This document shows, one piece after another, positions 1-7,375 of a stretch of 28,520 nucleotides of DNA. How positions within the stretch are numbered: the stretch's first letter is position 1; each line of letters starts with the position of its first letter. Both the position numbers and the translations under genes were made by a program. Under the pieces are notes generated by a model. It worked only from the letters and a program-made list of their open reading frames with translations. It had not been told where the DNA came from and did no database searches. Origin of the DNA: a virus. The stretch lies in the IMG/VR virus record IMGVR_UViG_3300010157_000198, positions 1 through 28,520 of that record. One strand, 5' to 3'.

Positions 1-2
1 AT

Positions 3-1448
3 GGTGCTACAACTCGATGCGGTGCATTTGATGACCAGAACGGATTGTTTTGGGAGTTTGACGGCAAAGAGCTAGCAGTGGTCAAACGCTCGGCTACATA
101 TCAGCTGTCTGGATTTATTACTGTTAACTCAGGCAGTCAGGCTGTTACCGGAACAAGTTCACGGTTTACACAACAACTTAAAACTGGGGATCGTATTGTT
201 ATTCGCGGCATGACCTATATGGTTGGTACAATTACTGATGATACAACCATGACCATTAACCCAGAATACCGCGGCGTTAATAACGCTACCAGTTGCAAGA
301 TTGCACAGGTTATTGACCAGCGTGTACCACAAAGCCAATTTAACATTGACCGATTAGATGGTACAGGTATTAGTGGATACAACATTAACTTAAACAAAAT
401 GCAAATGCTAGGAATTTCATTCTCCTGGTACGGTGCCGGCTTTGTTGATTTTCTCTTGCGCGGTCCAGATGGTAACATGATCCTGGCACATAGGTTGAAA
501 CAAAATAACGTTAATGATGAAGCATATATGCGTACAGGTAACCAAGCTGTGCGATACCAAGCTATCAATGAATCTGCACGTGATAGATTGTACGCCAACA
601 TTAATAGCTCAGTTACATCAATCCAGGTATATGATGTTAGCCGTTTCCCTAATACAGGCGGAACAGTTTTAATTGACCAGGAGTGTATCAATTACACAGG
701 TATTAGTTTAGGTACTAATACATTGACTGGATGTACACGTGGTGCTAGTTTTAGCCTGTTTGTTGGCGGATCTACAAAGTCATTTACTGGTAGCGCAGCC
801 GCTAGTCATGCCGCTGGCAACGGTTATACATCTGTGACATTAATTAGTTGTACTTGTGCTCCGATTGTTAATCACTGGGGTAGTAGTTATATCATGGACG
901 GATTATTTGACACAGACCGCGGCTACTACTTTAACTATGCATCATTGGGAACTGTACTTACAGCTAACCAAAGTAAAACAACATTCTTTTTACGTTTGGC
1001 ACCTAGCGTAAGTAATTCTATTGCCGGACAGTTTGGCGATAGAGATTTGATCAACCGTTCTCAATTGCTATTACAGCAGTTGCAAATTCAGTCAGACCAA
1101 TCAGTGCAAGTATACGGTATTTTAAATCCTGGTAATATTGATGCCAGTTCGCTAACATGGCAAGCAGTTAACTCTGCGGCCCTGGGATCTCAACCAAGTT
1201 TTGCTCAAATTTCAACAAGTAGCTCAACAGTTGCTACCCCAGGAGAACAGAACTTTAGTACATTGGGACAACCTGGCGGATTTGCACAAATTGACCTAAC
1301 CAATCTGAAAGAATTAACAAACTCTGCAATCGGTGGATACAGCAATTATCCAGACGGACCAGACGTTTTAGCAGTTGTTGTTAAAAACCTAACAGCTAAC
1401 ACAGCCAACGTAAACATTAACTTGTTTTGGTCCGAGGCACAGGCGTAA
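3..1448 (+). CDS. Virion structural protein, 5'-truncated by the window edge
   Basis: The reading frame is open from the first bases of the window, so the true start lies upstream and only the last 482 codons are seen. The protein is rich in Ser, Thr, Asn and Gly with short beta-type segments, as in phage tail or baseplate appendage proteins. It contains the stretches WYGAGFVDFLLRGPDGN and NDEAYMRTGNQAVRY, which I recall from large structural proteins of marine T4-like phages. A following segment (DRLYANINSSVTSIQV, then CINYTGIS) looks like a small repeated beta domain. The next genes are tail-fibre-like, which supports a place in the tail or baseplate periphery. The exact T4 counterpart is not clear, and the role is inferred from family memory and context only. 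Confidence 0.65.
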   Translation, partial: GATTRCGAFDDQNGLFWEFDGKELAVVKRSATYQLSGFITVNSGSQAVTGTSSRFTQQLKTGDRIVIRGMTYMVGTITDDTTMTINPEYRGVNNATSCKIAQVIDQRVPQSQFNIDRLDGTGISGYNINLNKMQMLGISFSWYGAGFVDFLLRGPDGNMILAHRLKQNNVNDEAYMRTGNQAVRYQAINESARDRLYANINSSVTSIQVYDVSRFPNTGGTVLIDQECINYTGISLGTNTLTGCTRGASFSLFVGGSTKSFTGSAAASHAAGNGYTSVTLISCTCAPIVNHWGSSYIMDGLFDTDRGYYFNYASLGTVLTANQSKTTFFLRLAPSVSNSIAGQFGDRDLINRSQLLLQQLQIQSDQSVQVYGILNPGNIDASSLTWQAVNSAALGSQPSFAQISTSSSTVATPGEQNFSTLGQPGGFAQIDLTNLKELTNSAIGGYSNYPDGPDVLAVVVKNLTANTANVNINLFWSEAQA

Positions 1449-1453
1449 CCAAG

Positions 1454-1461
1454 TATAAATA
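1454..1461 (+). promoter_or_regulatory. Late promoter octamer TATAAATA
   Basis: This is an exact match to the T4 late promoter -10 element. It starts 6 bases after the stop of the upstream structural gene and 26 bases before the ATG of the first fibre gene. Initiation about 6 bases downstream would give a short leader holding the Shine-Dalgarno AGAGGA at 1469-1474. Confidence 0.7.
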
Positions 1462-1479
1462 TAGAAACAGAGGATAGAT

Positions 1480-2616
1480 ATGGCAAATCAAGTACAATTT
1501 AGACGAGGAACTACTACCCAGAATAACGCCTTTACCGGCGCCGCTGGCGAGATTACCTATGATACTGATGCCAAAACGCTACGTTTACACGATGGCACAA
1601 CTGCCGGCGGCGGTGCGACGGTATTAACCACCGGTGCTACTCAGACAGTATTAAACAAAACAATGAGTACCGGGTCCACTTGGCAAGGTACTCCTGTTGC
1701 ATTAGCATATGGTGGCACCGGTAGTGCATTGACCGCGGCTGCAGGCGCAGTTCCATATTCTACTTCAAGTGGTATGGGGCTAAGCCTAGCCGGTACATCG
1801 GGCCAGATTTTAGTGTCTGGAGGTACAGGATCTCCAACTTGGGTCAGCGGGTCCACGCTAACTGTTGGTACGGCTACAGTTGCTACCAGTGCAACAAATA
1901 TTCAAGGCGGTAGTGCTGGACAATTAATGATCCAGGCAGATACCAACTTAACAACATTCATTACAGCTGGTGCTCAAGGTACCTTCTTAAAATCTGCTGG
2001 TGCAGGATATGCTCCTACGTGGGCGGCCGGACAGGTAACTTATGGTAACACAACGGTGTCACTTGGTAGTAATAGTGCAGGCGTTTTAAATGGTATTACT
2101 ACATTAAACAGCGACATACAATTTGTACCATTACCAACAGGTAATACTGCTCAACGCCCAGGCGGTGCATACAACACTATTAGCCCACAATTAGGGCATG
2201 TACGCTATAACACTCAACTTCAAAGTTTTGAAGGATACGGCGCAGGTAATGCTTGGTCTAGTTTGGGTGGTGTTACTTCTGTAGACAAAAAAGCATATAT
2301 CCAAGCAGAAACAAGCGCAGGTGCAGGCGATGACGTAATACGTGTTTACGCCGGCGATAGTGGAACAGCTACACAGGCTATGTTCGCCAGCACAAGCAAC
2401 GTAAGTATTTTAGTTGGTGCAAATTTAACATATCGTAACTCTACTACTAGTATTTTTCCAGGTATTGCTAACGTAAACTTGGCAACATTGTACGGAACTG
2501 AAGCTACATTGACATCAAATTTTGATGGATTTGGCGTGCCGACTGGAAATTTTGGTCGGTATGATTTAATGGATCCAGTTGGTAGTGTAAAAACGTACGA
2601 TCTTGGAATATTATAA
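1480..2616 (+). CDS. Tail-fibre-like protein with VQFRRG N-terminal anchor domain
   Basis: This 378-residue protein is probably a receptor-contact or fibre component of the virion. Residues 1-45 (MANQVQFRRGTTTQNNAF, then GEITYDTDAKTLRLHDG) match the short N-terminal domain found on many phage fibres and related to the major tropism determinant N-terminus. After it come Gly/Thr/Ser-rich repeats including ALAYGGTGSAL, typical of trimeric fibre shafts. The C-terminal half has no motif I recognise. Shine-Dalgarno AGAGGA lies 5 bases before the ATG, behind a perfect TATAAATA late promoter. The first 45 codons are similar to those of the next gene, so the two are paralogous at the anchor and different at the tip. 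I am fairly sure of fibre type, not of receptor. Confidence 0.75.
   Translation: MANQVQFRRGTTTQNNAFTGAAGEITYDTDAKTLRLHDGTTAGGGATVLTTGATQTVLNKTMSTGSTWQGTPVALAYGGTGSALTAAAGAVPYSTSSGMGLSLAGTSGQILVSGGTGSPTWVSGSTLTVGTATVATSATNIQGGSAGQLMIQADTNLTTFITAGAQGTFLKSAGAGYAPTWAAGQVTYGNTTVSLGSNSAGVLNGITTLNSDIQFVPLPTGNTAQRPGGAYNTISPQLGHVRYNTQLQSFEGYGAGNAWSSLGGVTSVDKKAYIQAETSAGAGDDVIRVYAGDSGTATQAMFASTSNVSILVGANLTYRNSTTSIFPGIANVNLATLYGTEATLTSNFDGFGVPTGNFGRYDLMDPVGSVKTYDLGIL
1489..1508 (+). repeat. 20-bp direct repeat at the 5' ends of two fibre genes
   Basis: CAAGTACAATTTAGACGAGG occurs here and again, identically, at 2665-2684, ten bases into each of two neighbouring fibre genes. Flanking sequence is similar but not identical, so the identity is sharply bounded. 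Confidence 0.85.
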
Positions 2617-2627
2617 GAACACTTTAA

Positions 2628-2635
2628 GATAAATA
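2628..2635 (+). promoter_or_regulatory. Late promoter octamer GATAAATA
   Basis: This octamer differs from the T4 late consensus only in its first base. It lies in the gap between two fibre genes, 20 bases before the ATG at 2656. The predicted transcript would begin near 2641, just before the Shine-Dalgarno AAGGAA (2642-2647). Confidence 0.6.
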
Positions 2636-2655
2636 ACATATAAGGAATTTAAGAG

Positions 2656-3327
2656 ATGCCAACACAAGTACAATTTAGACGAGGTAACAACGCCGCTTCC
2701 AACGCCTATGTTGGCGCCGCCGGCGAACTCGCTGTTAACTCCGATTCGGGCACGATACACGTACACGACGGCTCAACACCGGGCGGTAACATAGCAGTGA
2801 CTACAACGGGCACTCAGACACTAACAAACAAAACATTTGGTAACGTAAACTTATCTGGTAACATTGTTCCTACAGCCAACCTAACTTATAACTTAGGATC
2901 ATCGGTTCAATGGTTTAATACATTTTACGGTATCTCTTCTCAAGCCAAATACGCTGACTTGGCAGAAAAATATACGTCAGACAAAGAATATCCAATTGGC
3001 ACAGTAGTTGTATTTGGTGGAACACACGAAATTACATCATCAACTATTGATCACGATACTCGTATTGCTGGAGTCATTTCTGGTGAACCGGCATACTTGA
3101 TGAATGCCGCAGGAGCAGGCCAAGCTGTTGCACTAACAGGTCGTGTTCCGTGCCGAGTTAAAGGTCCTGTTACAAAAGGTGATGTACTAGTAACTAGTAG
3201 TATAGAAGGTGTGGCACAAACAATTGATAATGATAAATTTATTCCTGGTTGTATTTTAGGAAAAAGTTTAAGCACAGTCAGATCCGATGATATTGTAACT
3301 ATTGAAGTGGTAGTTGGTAAACATTAA
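2656..3327 (+). CDS. Short tail-fibre-like protein, VQFRRG anchor and conserved tip domain
   Basis: This 223-residue protein has the same anchor as its upstream neighbour (MPTQVQFRRGNNAASNAY, then GELAVNSDSGTIHVHDG). A short shaft follows (NLTYNLGSSVQWFNTFYG). The C-terminal domain contains AKYADLAEKYTSDKEYPIGT, then VVVFGGTHEIT, which recurs on fibre and structural proteins of marine T4-like phages. This tip domain has Gly and Val spacing like a beta-sandwich. A GATAAATA promoter and AAGGAA ribosome site lie just upstream. It probably forms a short fibre or a fibre tip. Partner and receptor are unknown. Confidence 0.72.
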   Translation: MPTQVQFRRGNNAASNAYVGAAGELAVNSDSGTIHVHDGSTPGGNIAVTTTGTQTLTNKTFGNVNLSGNIVPTANLTYNLGSSVQWFNTFYGISSQAKYADLAEKYTSDKEYPIGTVVVFGGTHEITSSTIDHDTRIAGVISGEPAYLMNAAGAGQAVALTGRVPCRVKGPVTKGDVLVTSSIEGVAQTIDNDKFIPGCILGKSLSTVRSDDIVTIEVVVGKH

Positions 3328-3340
3328 TATTTAACATACT

Positions 3341-4081
3341 ATGCAAAAATTAAAACAACTTTATCGCAGTTCTTATCCAGGCGAAAATGTTATCACACAA
3401 TTAACATACGAAAACGGCGAGTGGCACCCAACTACAGAAATGGTTCCCAATCAAGTTTTCAATACCTTTACAACCACACAAGCATTGGTAATTGGTAACG
3501 GTGAATCGCGTAAAGATTTTGATTTAATGCACATTGATAATCACACTGGCGGATTACTTGGATCAAACCGACTACAGTCGTATGGTTGTAATGCATTATA
3601 CAGAGATTTTACTCCCGACTTCTTAATTGCTGTTGGAAACGGCATAGTAAAAGAAATTGCTGAGTCAACGTACACCGCTGAAAATATTGTTTATGCAAAT
3701 GGTCAGCACGTTATTGACTATCCGGGTAAATTTTATTTGATTCCGCAAAACATAGCATTTGACGCCGGCTCATTGGCAGTTTACTTGGCCTGTTTTGATG
3801 GGCATAAAAAAATATTCTTAATGGGATTTGACGGGTACGATGAAGCTGGAAATGTTAATAACATTTACAAAGATACCAACGGGTACCCAGCATCCACCGA
3901 AGATCAAAATGAAACATTTTGGAACATGTCGTTAAGCACAGTGATGACTACATACCCTAATGTAGAATTTGTAAGTATTATGCCAACAGCACAATGGTAT
4001 GTACATGCTATGTTTGATAGCAAACCAAACTACCGTCAAATCGACTACAGAGACTTTGTACTAGAAGCTGACGTTGGTTAA
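3341..4081 (+). CDS. Putative sugar-transferase-like protein (GT42/DUF115-type N-terminus)
   Basis: This 246-residue protein has ALVIGNGESRKDF at residues 48-60, resembling the nucleotide-sugar binding loop of GT42 sialyltransferases and DUF115 proteins (G-x-G-x-S). It has DAGSLAVYLACFDGHKKIFL at 141-160 and MGFDGYD at 161-167, the helix-strand-GFDG pattern that follows in those families. No signal peptide or membrane segment is seen, so it should be cytoplasmic. It follows directly after two fibre genes without a clear Shine-Dalgarno or late octamer, and overlaps the convergent Nudix gene by 4 bases (TTAA). It may modify a glycan on virion or host, or may be a remnant with another role. Fold call is moderate, substrate unknown. 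Confidence 0.5.
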   Translation: MQKLKQLYRSSYPGENVITQLTYENGEWHPTTEMVPNQVFNTFTTTQALVIGNGESRKDFDLMHIDNHTGGLLGSNRLQSYGCNALYRDFTPDFLIAVGNGIVKEIAESTYTAENIVYANGQHVIDYPGKFYLIPQNIAFDAGSLAVYLACFDGHKKIFLMGFDGYDEAGNVNNIYKDTNGYPASTEDQNETFWNMSLSTVMTTYPNVEFVSIMPTAQWYVHAMFDSKPNYRQIDYRDFVLEADVG

Positions 4082-4509
4082 TTTAATATAGACTCTAGAG
4101 TCTTTATCTTTTTACGAACAATATCAAAATTAAAACTACGCCAAAGACCTGGATGCAACGGTCTTGGGTAGTCGTCTAAGTTTACCCAACAATATCCGCG
4201 GTGCTCGCTATTTAATTTAGGAACAAATTCTTCTTCTACACTTACCAAAAATGTGTAGTAAGCAAATTTACGATTGTCTGCTGTAAATGTTTCTAGAGGA
4301 ATAAACTTTTTCTTAGAAAAATCACTACCAATTTCTTCACGTATCTCTCGCACAAGTCCTTGTGTAACAGTTTCTCCTGCCTCAATCTTTCCGCCTACAA
4401 TTCCCCAGCTACCTGAGTGTTTGGATTTATCTCGTAGTAAAAAAAGATATCGATTAGTCGACTTGGCGTACACTAATGCGCCACATCCTTCTGTATGATT
4501 GTCGGACAT
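4078..4509 (-). CDS. Nudix hydrolase
   Basis: This 143-residue enzyme should hydrolyse a nucleoside diphosphate linked to some group X. The Nudix box is complete at residues 40-61: GKIEAGE, seven residues, then REIREEIG, matching G-x5-E-x7-R-E-U-x-E-E-x-G; E58 and E59 would bind the metal. Length is normal for a single-domain Nudix protein. A C-terminal HRGYCWVNLDDYP fits the usual second half of the fold. It is the last gene of a minus-strand operon; its ATG overlaps the stop of gp15 (TAATG), and a GGAG lies 12 bases upstream. T4 itself has NudE, but nothing here fixes the substrate, which could be ADP-ribose, Ap3A, damaged dNTP or NAD. Confidence 0.88.
   Translation of the reverse strand: MSDNHTEGCGALVYAKSTNRYLFLLRDKSKHSGSWGIVGGKIEAGETVTQGLVREIREEIGSDFSKKKFIPLETFTADNRKFAYYTFLVSVEEEFVPKLNSEHRGYCWVNLDDYPRPLHPGLWRSFNFDIVRKKIKTLESILN
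4090..4114 (+). terminator. Possible intrinsic terminator built on a 14-bp palindrome
   Basis: AGACTCTAGAGTCT at 4090-4103 is a perfect palindrome followed by TTTATCTTTTT. On the plus strand it can fold as a 5-bp stem with a CTAG loop and U-rich tail, nine bases after the stop of the sugar-transferase-like gene. It lies inside the 3' end of the opposing Nudix gene. The stem is short, so strength is uncertain. Confidence 0.45.
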
Positions 4510-5864
4510 TAGAGAACCAAACTCCAGTTGCCTGCAGAGTATTCACCTTCGTAGCTCTTTACCCAAGCATCACCGGCCCAACGATATTGGACATGAGTTT
4601 TAGTATTAGTAACATACTGCACAACTGGATTATTGTTACTTTCAAACGATACATGCCAGTATGATCCATTCCATTCAATGATATCATTGGCATTGGCAAT
4701 TAAATTAGTACCAGCCGCACCTGCCCATGCAATAGAACTATCACTGTTGGCATCACCGATTGGATTTAAAATCAAATATCGAGCTCCATTGGTAGGAGTT
4801 AGTATGCTACTATCTATGGTAACATTCATTGGATCAATAATAGCGTCAACCGCTCTTAGTGTATTTGCCGGCAATGTTTCGGGAAAAGCTGTAAACAATA
4901 GCTGGGTGTCATCGGTTGGGTTATAAGCAACAGTACCTGCAATTTCATGTGTGCCATCTGGGTATTCAAATGACAAGCGCATCTGACTAATACCATTTGT
5001 TAATGTTCCAAATAACGCAACTACCTGTGTCCATGCAGTTGGCACTCCGTATTGTGCGGCATTCTTGTACAAGGTCAATGTATTGCCAACCCAGACTAGA
5101 CCATAATTCATTGGTGTAAATCTTTGTTGACTACTTGGTTGGCTGTAGATAATCTCTGGATTCAAGTCGCCATCGACGTTGTGCATGTTGGCAATAATTT
5201 GTGCAACTACGCCCATCTTTTTAACCTTAGCTGGCAATGTAATCCAAATTGGCAACTCAAAAGTCATTGTAGCTATGTCAATACTTTCTTCGCCACCTTG
5301 CGGAACAGCACGACTACTATAGGTTACATCAGTTAACAATACAGCACTTAAACTGGTCCAATCAATGTAGTTATCGTTGCTTTGAATTTCCATGCTTGGA
5401 TTAAACAACGGAGTCAGCTGTTCTAATATTTGATGCTTTTGGTCTGTGTTACTTGTCCATATATCTAGTTTGATTGTTACCTTATACGGAGCAGGCATTA
5501 ATCTTTCTACAGTATAAATTCCATCCTGTTGTCCAGTATAAGCGTGTGCATCTTTATCGTATATTTGTTCACGGAAACGTAATGTACTTTCGTGATACGG
5601 GTTTTGTAGTCGATCTCGATCGTATTGGAATCCAGATATATATGCGGCCATGGCTGGAACAGCACTCAACGTGTTTTCGCTATTTTGTTTTAAAATTACA
5701 CTAGCTTGGCGGCTCGGATCGCCGTAATACACTGGTACAGTTTGTAGTGTGCGATCGCCGTTACTATCTTTTCCAAACTGTACTTGGAAGTTGGAAACCA
5801 TACGTATAAATTGAATTATAAATTTACGTATTTGACCATCGTAATTGTATTGAACTACTGACAT
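4509..5864 (-). CDS. 15: gp15-type proximal tail sheath stabiliser / tail terminator
   Basis: T4 gp15 forms the ring that caps the tail and joins it to the head. This 451-residue protein shows the family pattern: an N-terminal strand-rich part with VPVYYGDPSRQASVIL, then PMPY-like MPAPYKVTIKLDIWTSNTDQ and LEQLTPLFNPSMEIQ (about residues 130-185), then FELPIWITLPAKVKK. T4 gp15 is 272 residues, so about 200 extra C-terminal residues are present. They end in NDIIEWNGSYWHV, a tyrosine-rich linker and a GDAWVKSYEGEYSAG tail, which I recall from gp15 of cyanophages. The start overlaps the upstream stop (TAATG) with AAGGCAG as ribosome site. It is transcribed with gp14-like protein on the minus strand, keeping the T4 order 14-15 but inverted relative to its plus-strand neighbours. 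Confidence 0.82.
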   Translation of the reverse strand: MSVVQYNYDGQIRKFIIQFIRMVSNFQVQFGKDSNGDRTLQTVPVYYGDPSRQASVILKQNSENTLSAVPAMAAYISGFQYDRDRLQNPYHESTLRFREQIYDKDAHAYTGQQDGIYTVERLMPAPYKVTIKLDIWTSNTDQKHQILEQLTPLFNPSMEIQSNDNYIDWTSLSAVLLTDVTYSSRAVPQGGEESIDIATMTFELPIWITLPAKVKKMGVVAQIIANMHNVDGDLNPEIIYSQPSSQQRFTPMNYGLVWVGNTLTLYKNAAQYGVPTAWTQVVALFGTLTNGISQMRLSFEYPDGTHEIAGTVAYNPTDDTQLLFTAFPETLPANTLRAVDAIIDPMNVTIDSSILTPTNGARYLILNPIGDANSDSSIAWAGAAGTNLIANANDIIEWNGSYWHVSFESNNNPVVQYVTNTKTHVQYRWAGDAWVKSYEGEYSAGNWSLVL

Positions 5865-7033
5865 TAATTATCTGCCTTAGGTGTGAGTACTTTGCTTAAA
5901 CTTTGACGTTCGGTGTGTGTATTGCCCGCGGCATCTTTGTAAGTATTAGTGTTATTTACGAAGCCCGACTTCTGTGTTTTATTATCTGCTCCAGGTGTTA
6001 GGTTAGTACGTACAGCATCTTCAATCTTGGACCAATTGTAGCCACTGAAACGGAATAAACGATTTGGTAAGTAATCTAAACGCAAGAAATAATCTCCTTG
6101 ACTTGGCGTTTCTGGGAAAGCAACGCCAGCGCCAGTTACAACACTATTTGGTGCTGTGCCATCTCCAGTTAAGTATCCGTGGACTTTGCTCTTTGGACTT
6201 GCAACACCTGCATCTGCGGTAGTGTTATTGTTGTCGGCTGTTAGAAAGGTGTTGTCTGCTCGTATTGGAGTAGCAACTTGATCACCGGCTTCGTTGGTTG
6301 GTAAAGTAAACAAGGACGAGGTGTCAAACCCAGACTTAGGAACATTAATTTCGGCTTGAGCAACAATGGCCTTATTAATATCCATGTATGTGTTATACGT
6401 ACTTAAAATTTCTCCCACCGGGGTAGTAGTATCTGTTCCAGCTTTTAGTTTATCTAAAATATCTTTGTACTCTTGACTGTCTACTAGCGGGTTAAGTTTA
6501 ACACGCCATAAGTGTGGCCACCAAGTTGGGCTAAATCCTTCACTTGCAAAACTTGCATCGCTTACACTATAGAAACGTTTTAGTGCGGCGGGTACATCTT
6601 CATTTAATCCATCAAAATCTTTAAGGTGTTGCAATTCAATTACGTCGCCGGCAATTAGTTTACGGCCAATTTGATCAACCATGTCACGTAAGTGGAATAC
6701 CATAAAGATAGTTCCAGTTTGTAAGAACAAGCCAAATTGGCTCAGGTCAAAGTCTTGATCGGCACGTTGATAGATACCACGCATTTTATATACTTCAGTA
6801 TCGTACTTGCGATCGCGGTTTTCTAACCATAGCAAGTCTTGAATATTCTTTTCGCTTTGATTTAAATAATCTGGTATAGTAGCATCTGTACTGCCAGTTT
6901 GTTTAGTAGGACCTAAATATTTGTTTAATAGTACGCCCGTACCGCCAATGGTAAACATTTCACTGATCCTGCGATCAAAAAACTTGTAATCATTTGAGTG
7001 TTTGCCGTCTTTCCATAGACTTAAACGTGCCAT
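5864..7033 (-). CDS. gp14-like neck protein (tentative)
   Basis: This 389-residue protein is the first gene of the minus-strand operon, directly before gp15, the place of gp14 in T4. The N-terminal part (FFDRRISEMFTIGGTGVLLN) and a later IAGDVIEL followed by a tryptophan-rich PTWWPHLWRV segment fit the general gp14 layout: a short helix and strand, then a GDLIYFP-type strand and a conserved aromatic block. T4 gp14 is 256 residues; the extra 130 or so C-terminal residues hold a GDYFLRLDYLPNRLFRFSGY module and a Thr/Asn-rich end. Shine-Dalgarno AGGA lies before the ATG, behind a GATAAATA late octamer on the same strand. Direct family recognition is weak, so the name leans on gene order; an alternative is another neck or head-tail structural protein. 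Confidence 0.5.
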   Translation of the reverse strand: MARLSLWKDGKHSNDYKFFDRRISEMFTIGGTGVLLNKYLGPTKQTGSTDATIPDYLNQSEKNIQDLLWLENRDRKYDTEVYKMRGIYQRADQDFDLSQFGLFLQTGTIFMVFHLRDMVDQIGRKLIAGDVIELQHLKDFDGLNEDVPAALKRFYSVSDASFASEGFSPTWWPHLWRVKLNPLVDSQEYKDILDKLKAGTDTTTPVGEILSTYNTYMDINKAIVAQAEINVPKSGFDTSSLFTLPTNEAGDQVATPIRADNTFLTADNNNTTADAGVASPKSKVHGYLTGDGTAPNSVVTGAGVAFPETPSQGDYFLRLDYLPNRLFRFSGYNWSKIEDAVRTNLTPGADNKTQKSGFVNNTNTYKDAAGNTHTERQSLSKVLTPKADN

Positions 7034-7055
7034 AAGTGAATCCTGTTAGTTGTAG

Positions 7056-7063
7056 TATTTATC
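7056..7063 (-). promoter_or_regulatory. Late promoter octamer GATAAATA (minus strand)
   Basis: Read on the minus strand, this is GATAAATA, 22 bases before the ATG of the gp14-like gene. It should drive the gp14-gp15-Nudix operon late. The plus-strand sigma70-type promoter begins only six bases away, so the 69-base gap is a divergent early/late switch point. Confidence 0.62.
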
Positions 7064-7068
7064 GCGGG

Positions 7069-7097
7069 TTGACCCAGAAATCGTTTTAATATATAAT
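7069..7097 (+). promoter_or_regulatory. Sigma70-type promoter TTGACC-N17-TATAAT
   Basis: The -35 TTGACC (7069-7074) and perfect -10 TATAAT (7092-7097) are 17 bases apart, close to an ideal sigma70 promoter. The ATG of the next gene starts 5 bases after the -10, where transcription should begin, so the mRNA would be leaderless. Confidence 0.8.
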
Positions 7098-7102
7098 ACA
7101 AT

Positions 7103-7345
7103 ATGGATCAATTTATAACTGAGCTATATTTCAAAATTATCGCTTGTAAACAAGAGCATCAACGTGATTTAAAACGAATGTATACAAATTGCAGACGCAT
7201 ACAAAACGAAATAAGCAAAGAAGATGTTACTTGCCGCAGATTTGGCAAAAATACAGTTAAAAAACAAGAGCTTACACAAGAACTTCAAGAAGCAGTAAAT
7301 ACCTTAGAGCAATATCTAGTATTTGCTACACTCCTAAACGGTTGA
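7103..7345 (+). CDS. Small hypothetical protein, helical and charged
   Basis: I do not recognise this 80-residue protein. It is rich in Lys, Glu, Gln and Arg, with heptad-like runs (KKQELTQELQEAVNTLEQYL near the C-terminus) that suggest a coiled coil. It has two cysteines, at residues 29 and 44, and no membrane segment. It sits immediately after a near-consensus sigma70 promoter whose predicted start site is its ATG, and it has no Shine-Dalgarno. Its stop codon TGA (7343-7345) lies inside the -35 box of the next promoter, an unusually tight arrangement that supports both calls. Small early phage proteins of this kind often bind a host factor, but nothing here shows that. Confidence 0.65.
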   Translation: MDQFITELYFKIIACKQEHQRDLKRMYTNCRRIQNEISKEDVTCRRFGKNTVKKQELTQELQEAVNTLEQYLVFATLLNG

Positions 7346-7370
7346 CAAATAAATACCAAAATGCTATACT
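7342..7370 (+). promoter_or_regulatory. Sigma70-type promoter TTGACA-N17-TATACT
   Basis: The -35 TTGACA (7342-7347) is perfect and lies 17 bases before TATACT (7365-7370). The ATG at 7376 is again 5 bases after the -10 element. The promoter overlaps the stop codon of the preceding gene and drives the exoribonuclease and what follows, probably early in infection. Confidence 0.82.
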
Positions 7371-7375
7371 AGCTT

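Noticed and set aside
3325-3340. Leaderless promoter before the sugar-transferase-like gene
   Set aside because: The 8 bases at the right distance read TATTTAAC, which lacks the TAAATA core, and there is no -35. The gene is probably reached from the fibre promoters.
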